A DNA stretch of 10,189 nt from Flavobacteriaceae bacterium (lineage in GTDB: Bacteria > Bacteroidota > Bacteroidia > Flavobacteriales > Flavobacteriaceae), in the NCBI GenBank assembly GCA_030633285.1, contig DAOVTC010000025.1:1-10189 (forward strand). Direction: 5' to 3'. Positions 6,545 to 10,189 of this stretch are shown here, one piece after another. Positions within the stretch are counted from its first letter, which is position 1, and each line of letters begins with the position of its first letter. The notes beneath the pieces are model-generated. The model was not told the origin of the DNA. It made no database searches and saw only the letters and a program-made list of their open reading frames with translations. A program made the position numbers and the translations under genes.

Positions 6545-6646
6545 TTAAAATCAAAAAACTCTCCATTTTTTTGGAGAGTTTTCCTTCTTTAACAATAACA
6601 ATTTTCCCTAGTTTTATTTTAAAAAAACTAATGAGATTATACAACG
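6545..6646. repeat. Direct repeat element, copy 2 (102 bases)
   Basis: Second copy of the element at 6387-6488, same orientation, separated from it by 56 bases (6489-6544). It also holds the GC-cored hairpin and the AT hairpin (6609-6630). It lies 114 bases past the DUF481 stop codon on the - strand, so the operon transcript would run into this copy first. Confidence 0.9.
6555..6582. terminator. Bidirectional hairpin terminator in repeat copy 2
   Basis: AAAACTCTCCA (6555-6565) pairs with TGGAGAGTTTT (6572-6582) over a loop of six T, 11 pairs. Read on the - strand the stem is followed by a run of T. It is the best candidate for ending the helicase/DUF481 transcript; an AT-only hairpin closer to that gene (6711-6739) lacks a T tail. 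Confidence 0.72.
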
Positions 6647-6759
6647 TTATTAACATTTTAATATTGTAAACTATAATGATATTAATTCATTTAAATAAGA
6701 GGTATGAAATAGATTAAAAAATTTGTTTTTTTCTAATCTTTTGAATTTTAAATATCCAA

Positions 6760-7518
6760 TTAATCAAATGTGTAAGATAAGCCATTTAAAAGCCTGTATT
6801 GATATTTAGGAATTTCACTTGCAGGATGGGTGTCATATGTGGCTATAAATGTCATTCCAATGGAAAGCCCTTTAATAACTTTAAACATTAATGTATTATT
6901 ATGACTATAAATTCGATAATCACTCAACTCGTTCAGTTTTGGCTGATAAAACGTTGTACTGGCTGCTGTAAAATTTTTTGTTGGAAACAATCTAAAGGTT
7001 AAATAACCACTAAATCTGATATCATTATTATAAACAACAGTTATTTCATCAATTTTTTCATGTTCATACATAAATAAAGTTCCTAAATGGGTTTCAATTT
7101 TTTTCTTTTCTAAAATTGTAAATCTCGGACCGGTACCGATTAATTTTCTCTCATCAATTTTTGAGATGGAATTGTAGTGAGATTGAGCAAAAACTTCCCA
7201 GGAAATTCGTTTATGTATTTTGTAGTTATATCTTAAATGTTGCGTTCCCTTATTAATGATATATTCTTCATCAACTTTTTTAATATTAAGACTGTTTATA
7301 AAGAATAATAAATGTTTATTTTTTCTGTACTGAATATAGACTGAATTTCCTAAAGCAAAAATAGTGCTGGTATTCTTAACCAAACTAATATCTAATCCAA
7401 TTGAACCTGCAAATCCGATAGTGTCATTACGTGATCTAAGTACATCGGGATTTAAAAATTGTGCATTACTTAAATAAATTGAAAAAAAAAATAATAAAAA
7501 GGTAAGTTTTATTTGCAT
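6760..7518 (-). CDS. DUF481-type exported outer-membrane protein
   Basis: The 252-residue protein starts with a Sec signal peptide (K4 then a hydrophobic core at 5-18, cleavage after SNA, 17-19). The mature part alternates polar and hydrophobic/aromatic residues in short strands with tight turns, as expected for a small beta-barrel. RKLIGTGPRFTI (124-135) resembles the central motif of DUF481 (YdiY-like, 'salt-induced outer membrane protein'), and the strand pattern around it (YNYKIHKRISWEVFAQ at 97-112, ETHLGTLFMYEHEK at 142-155) fits that family. The C-terminus ends in YTFD, with the aromatic residue one position from the end, near to the usual barrel-assembly signal. Function is unknown. 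It starts 5 bases after the stop of the helicase gene and is almost certainly co-transcribed with it. A run of ten A (7482-7491 on the + strand) encodes the Phe run of the signal peptide and is a possible slippage site. Confidence 0.72.
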   Translation of the reverse strand: MQIKLTFLLFFFSIYLSNAQFLNPDVLRSRNDTIGFAGSIGLDISLVKNTSTIFALGNSVYIQYRKNKHLLFFINSLNIKKVDEEYIINKGTQHLRYNYKIHKRISWEVFAQSHYNSISKIDERKLIGTGPRFTILEKKKIETHLGTLFMYEHEKIDEITVVYNNDIRFSGYLTFRLFPTKNFTAASTTFYQPKLNELSDYRIYSHNNTLMFKVIKGLSIGMTFIATYDTHPASEIPKYQYRLLNGLSYTFD

Positions 7519-7523
7519 AGAGA

Positions 7524-8864
7524 TTATTTTTTACCTTTTATTTTAGGGGGTCTAGTTTTAGGCTTTTTATATTTTTTTTTCAATTCACGTTTATATGATC
7601 CGCCTAAATTTACTTTTTTATTTTTTTCACTTTTTTCATGAAAAGAAAGTCCAGGTTTATGAAAATCTGAATGTTTTATATTTATTTCTTTATCAATAAT
7701 TTTATCTTTTTCTTCTGGCATTAAAATTTTTGATATTTCAATTTCTTTTGGAAGAAGAAATAAAGGTATTTCAGTTTGCATTAAAATTTCAATTTCTAAT
7801 ATTGATTCTTCTTCTTTTTTTGTAAATAGTGTGATGGCATTACCATTTTTTCTGGCTCTACCAGTTCTACCTATTCTGTGAATATATTGTTCAGGAAATG
7901 TAGGTGTATCAAAATTTATAACATGAGTTACACCTTTTATATCCATACCTCTTGAAACAATATCGGTTGCTATTAAAATTCGATGTGTTCCATCTTGAAT
8001 TTGTTCGATAGCATTAAATCTAAAATTTTGAGATTTATTAGAGTGAATTACATTTATTTCTTGGTCAAACGATTCTTTTAAATGCTCAAAAAGTCTATCG
8101 GCAATTCTTTTATTTTTAACAAAAACCAAAACCTTTCCAAAATTATCATTAGTTAATAAGGTTTTTAAAAAACTAACTTTAGTATTGTAATTAGGTACTG
8201 CATATCCTTTTTGAATAATTTTTTCTAAAGGAGTGCCAACAGGTACAATTTCAATTTTTTTAGGAGTTTTAAAGAAATCTTTAATAACTTTTTCAACATC
8301 CTCTGTTAAAGTAGCCGAAAATAATATGTTCTGTCGCTTTCGCGGAAGAATATCTAAAATATTGATTAATTGCGGACGAAATCCTATAAATAGCATTTCA
8401 TCAACTTCATCAATTACTAATTTTTGTATGGATGACAATCGCAATACTCCAGAAACAGCCAAATCAAATAATCTACCGGGAGTTGCAACCAAAATATCTA
8501 ATCCCTCATTTATCATTTGGCGTTGCGGATTGATATTTACTCCCCCATAAACACCTTCAATTCTAACATTTTGATAGGTTGTTAAACTTTTAGCAGCTTC
8601 AACAACTTGCTGAACCAATTCTCTAGTAGGTACCAAGATTAAAACTCTTGGTTGAATTTGGTCAGAAAATTTTAACTGTTTTAATATAGGTAATAAATAA
8701 GCAAATGTTTTACCAGTTCCTGTTTGAGCTAAACCTACAATATCATTTCCAGAAAGTATTTTTGGTAAAGATTTGATTTGTATAGGGGTAGGAGTTATGA
8801 TTCCAAGATCATTTAATGCTTTTAGCTGCGGTTTGTTAATTTTTAAAGCTTCAAATGTTTTCAT
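7524..8864 (-). CDS. DEAD-box family ATP-dependent RNA helicase
   Basis: The 446-residue protein has two RecA-like domains and a basic tail. Motifs in order: Q motif (F4 and TPTPIQ at 24-29), motif I AQTGTGKT (46-53), Ia PTREL (79-83), Ib TPGR (128-131), II DEVD (152-155), III SAT (183-185), V ATDIVSRGMDI (299-309) and VI HRIGRTGR (329-336). Motif II is DEVD rather than DEAD; the two acidic residues and the final Asp needed for ATP hydrolysis are kept, so activity is expected. The tail from about 411 is rich in Lys and Arg and probably binds RNA non-specifically. Such enzymes unwind short RNA duplexes in ribosome assembly, mRNA decay or cold adaptation; which applies here cannot be told. The ATG at 8864 puts the Q motif right at the N-terminus, as in relatives. 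It is the first gene of an operon with the DUF481 gene and is divergent from the ChaN-like gene. Confidence 0.93.
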   Translation of the reverse strand: MKTFEALKINKPQLKALNDLGIITPTPIQIKSLPKILSGNDIVGLAQTGTGKTFAYLLPILKQLKFSDQIQPRVLILVPTRELVQQVVEAAKSLTTYQNVRIEGVYGGVNINPQRQMINEGLDILVATPGRLFDLAVSGVLRLSSIQKLVIDEVDEMLFIGFRPQLINILDILPRKRQNILFSATLTEDVEKVIKDFFKTPKKIEIVPVGTPLEKIIQKGYAVPNYNTKVSFLKTLLTNDNFGKVLVFVKNKRIADRLFEHLKESFDQEINVIHSNKSQNFRFNAIEQIQDGTHRILIATDIVSRGMDIKGVTHVINFDTPTFPEQYIHRIGRTGRARKNGNAITLFTKKEEESILEIEILMQTEIPLFLLPKEIEISKILMPEEKDKIIDKEINIKHSDFHKPGLSFHEKSEKNKKVNLGGSYKRELKKKYKKPKTRPPKIKGKK

Positions 8865-8885
8865 TTCTTAATTTATTGATTATTG

Positions 8886-8893
8886 CAAAACTA
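8886..8893 (-). promoter_or_regulatory. Candidate -7 promoter element of the helicase operon
   Basis: On the - strand these bases read TAGTTTTG, a full match to the Bacteroidota TAnnTTTG element, 21 bases before the helicase ATG. That implies a short leader of roughly 15 bases. A well-spaced -33 TTTG is not visible (the nearest is only 13 bases upstream), so this is a partial match. Confidence 0.4.
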
Positions 8894-9030
8894 ATTATAC
8901 TAACAACAAAAATGTGTAAAGAAGTAAAATATTTTTTAATTTATAAACAATTGCATTTCTAAAATGTTTTTAACTATGAAGAATTGTAAATAATAATATA
9001 AAATTTTACTGATAATCTAACAATAGTTGC

Positions 9031-9038
9031 TAATTTTG
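9031..9038 (+). promoter_or_regulatory. Candidate -7 promoter element of the ChaN-like gene
   Basis: TAATTTTG matches TAnnTTTG fully and lies 49 bases before the ATG at 9088. At the expected -33 distance the sequence is ACTG (9008-9011, spacer 19), matching TTTG at only two of four bases. It sits in the 223-base divergent region shared with the helicase promoter. Confidence 0.45.
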
Positions 9039-9087
9039 AAGTTCATATTTAAGAATTGGAATAAATTAAAATAGTTAATATAAAAAA

Positions 9088-9972
9088 ATGAACAAATTGA
9101 AATTAGTTTTACTTGTAACAATAGCTTTAGTACAATTTATTAATGCTCAAAATAAACCTGCCTATCAATTGTATAATCAAAAAGGACAAATTGCAAATTA
9201 TAATAAAATGATTAAAGATTTGTCAAACAGTGATATGGTGTTTTTTGGCGAATACCACACCAATCCAATTTCTCACTGGATGCAAATAGAAATGACCGAA
9301 AGTTTTCATAAAATTAAGGGGGATAAATTATTTTTTGGAGCTGAAATGTTTGAGAATGGTAACCAATTGGTATTGAATGAATATTTAGCTGGATTTTATC
9401 CTGAAAAGAAAATGATGCCGGAAATGACTCAAATGTGGGGAAATTATAAAACAGATTATAAGCCTTTAGTTGAATTTGCAAAAGAAAATAATCTTCGATT
9501 TATTGCTTCAAATATACCTCGAAGATATGCTTCAATGATTAATAAAGGAGGTATGGATGCTTTAAAAAAATTAAGCCCAGAAGCAAGAGCAATGATTGGT
9601 CCAGATCTAGAAAAATATTTTGATCCAACAGTAAAAGCTTATGCCGAAATGGCTTCCAAAATGGGAGACCATGTTCCGCCTAATATGTTAAATATTCAAA
9701 CTGCTCAAGCAGCAAAAGATGCTACAATGGCACATTTTTCATTAAAATATTTTGAAAAAGGTGATTTTTATTTTCACTTTGATGGTTCTTATCACTCTAA
9801 TTATAATCAAGGAATTATTTGGTGGATAAATAAAATTCAGCCCGATTTAACTATCAAATCTATAACTACAGTATTGAGATCAGAATGGGATGAAATGACC
9901 ACTGAAGAAAAGGCAACTATAGCCAATTATACAATTGTTGTTGCAGATAATATGACACAAACAAAGAGATAG
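9088..9972 (+). CDS. ChaN/Tiki-superfamily secreted protein, haem-binding type
   Basis: The 294-residue protein begins with a Sec signal peptide (K3, K5, hydrophobic core 6-18, cleavage after INA, 18-20). There is no lipobox cysteine, so it is probably a soluble periplasmic or secreted protein rather than a lipoprotein. Family motifs: FFGEYHTNPISH (52-63, the GExH signature), FFGAEMFE (82-89), NIPRRY (142-147), a helical QTAQAAKDATMAH (204-216) and DGSYHSNYNQGI (232-243). The layout fits ChaN (PF04187), whose Campylobacter member binds haem and is linked to iron uptake; the wider Tiki group includes metal-dependent proteases using the same Glu/His residues. Both haem binding and proteolysis are therefore possible, and the sequence alone does not choose. 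E55, H57, E86 and H236 are the likely ligands or catalytic residues. No TonB receptor or haem gene adjoins it. It is probably monocistronic; the gene after it is convergent. Confidence 0.82.
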   Translation: MNKLKLVLLVTIALVQFINAQNKPAYQLYNQKGQIANYNKMIKDLSNSDMVFFGEYHTNPISHWMQIEMTESFHKIKGDKLFFGAEMFENGNQLVLNEYLAGFYPEKKMMPEMTQMWGNYKTDYKPLVEFAKENNLRFIASNIPRRYASMINKGGMDALKKLSPEARAMIGPDLEKYFDPTVKAYAEMASKMGDHVPPNMLNIQTAQAAKDATMAHFSLKYFEKGDFYFHFDGSYHSNYNQGIIWWINKIQPDLTIKSITTVLRSEWDEMTTEEKATIANYTIVVADNMTQTKR

Positions 9973-10123
9973 TTTAGTGCATATAAATAATTAAAAACAA
10001 TATCAAATCTTTCAATTTTATTTAAAAAAGGAAAAATTCAGAGTAATGAGGTTTTAAACTTTAATTCAATTTGTGAAGTGTTAAAAAGTCTGTCTTGAGA
10101 TACTCTTGAGTTTCATTGTATGA
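9973..10123. other. Convergent intergenic region
   Basis: These 151 bases lie between the ends of two convergent genes. I see no open frame and no strong terminator hairpin. The only structure is a short direct repeat, CTTGAG, at 10094-10099 and 10105-10110. Confidence 0.5.
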
Positions 10124-10189
10124 TTAAAACAATTCCATCAATTCAATTTTTCTAAACTCTATCGGGTGACTTTCACTTTGGAGAGAAAT
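10124..10189 (-). CDS. C-terminal fragment of a DUF1080 (3-keto-disaccharide hydrolase) protein, cut by the window edge
   Basis: On the - strand the frame entering from the right edge gives 21 residues and a TAA stop at 10124-10126. The residues read LQSESHPIEFRKIELMEL near the end. This matches the closing strand motif of DUF1080 domains, usually of the form LQ-x-EG-x-x-(I/V)-x-FRNI-x-L-x-x-L, at the very C-terminus where that motif normally stands. DUF1080 proteins are exported beta-sandwich proteins; some hydrolyse 3-keto-glycosides. Here N of FRNI is K and G of EG is S, modest changes. The rest of the gene lies outside the window, so domain order, signal peptide and neighbours cannot be judged. 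Confidence 0.65.
   Translation of the reverse strand: MSLQSESHPIEFRKIELMELF

Noticed and set aside
6387..6646. CRISPR array or IS element made of the two repeats
   Set aside because: Only two units, 102 bases long and 158 apart, with no spacer pattern, cas gene, transposase, terminal inverted repeats or target duplication.
6711..6739. AT-rich hairpin AGATTA/TAATCT just past the DUF481 stop as terminator
   Set aside because: No GC core and no T run following on the - strand; the hairpin in repeat copy 2 is a much better terminator.
8233..8550. Open frame antisense to the helicase gene (105 codons)
   Set aside because: Entirely inside conserved helicase motifs on the opposite strand; Ser/Asn-rich shadow translation.

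Overview
The window looks like chromosomal DNA of a member of the Bacteroidota, most likely the class Flavobacteriia. The evidence is the very AT-rich sequence, the near absence of Shine-Dalgarno sites, two candidate promoters with the Bacteroidota-type TAnnTTTG element, and the gene content: a SprT-like protease, a short mannose-1-phosphate guanylyltransferase, a DUF389 membrane protein, an MlaE/MlaF pair, a DUF481 surface protein and a ChaN-like secreted protein. Nothing points to a phage, plasmid, integron, CRISPR array, IS element, tRNA or rRNA.

Layout, left to right. At 1-1230 lie a small DoxX-type membrane protein and a nickel superoxide dismutase (sodN) on the + strand, each followed by a hairpin that may be a terminator. 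At 1235-4455 a + strand run holds a SprT-like metalloprotease with a TTG start, manC (GDP-mannose supply for surface glycans) and a DUF389 membrane protein. At 4492-5994 a convergent - strand pair, mlaE then mlaF with no gap between stop and start, encodes the permease and ATPase of an MCE-type lipid transporter; the MCE substrate-binding subunit is not beside them. At 5995-6759 there is a 765-base stretch without a convincing gene. It holds two near-identical 102-base repeats, each with a strong GC-cored hairpin. At 6760-8864 a - strand pair, a DEAD-box-type RNA helicase with DEVD in motif II and a DUF481 outer-membrane protein 5 bases downstream, is probably one operon that ends at the repeated terminators. 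A short divergent promoter region leads to a secreted ChaN/Tiki-type protein (9088-9972, +). At the right edge a - strand fragment (10124-10189) carries the C-terminal end of a DUF1080 (3-keto-disaccharide hydrolase) protein.

Functionally the region is mainly envelope and stress housekeeping: superoxide removal outside the cytoplasm, outer-membrane lipid balance, sugar-nucleotide supply, surface proteins and RNA remodelling. I see no convincing new multi-gene system. The points most worth following are the Ni-SOD, whose metal hook sits about 27 residues beyond a predicted signal-peptide cleavage site so that a second cleavage seems to be needed, its pairing with DoxX, and the conserved duplicated element at 6387-6646.
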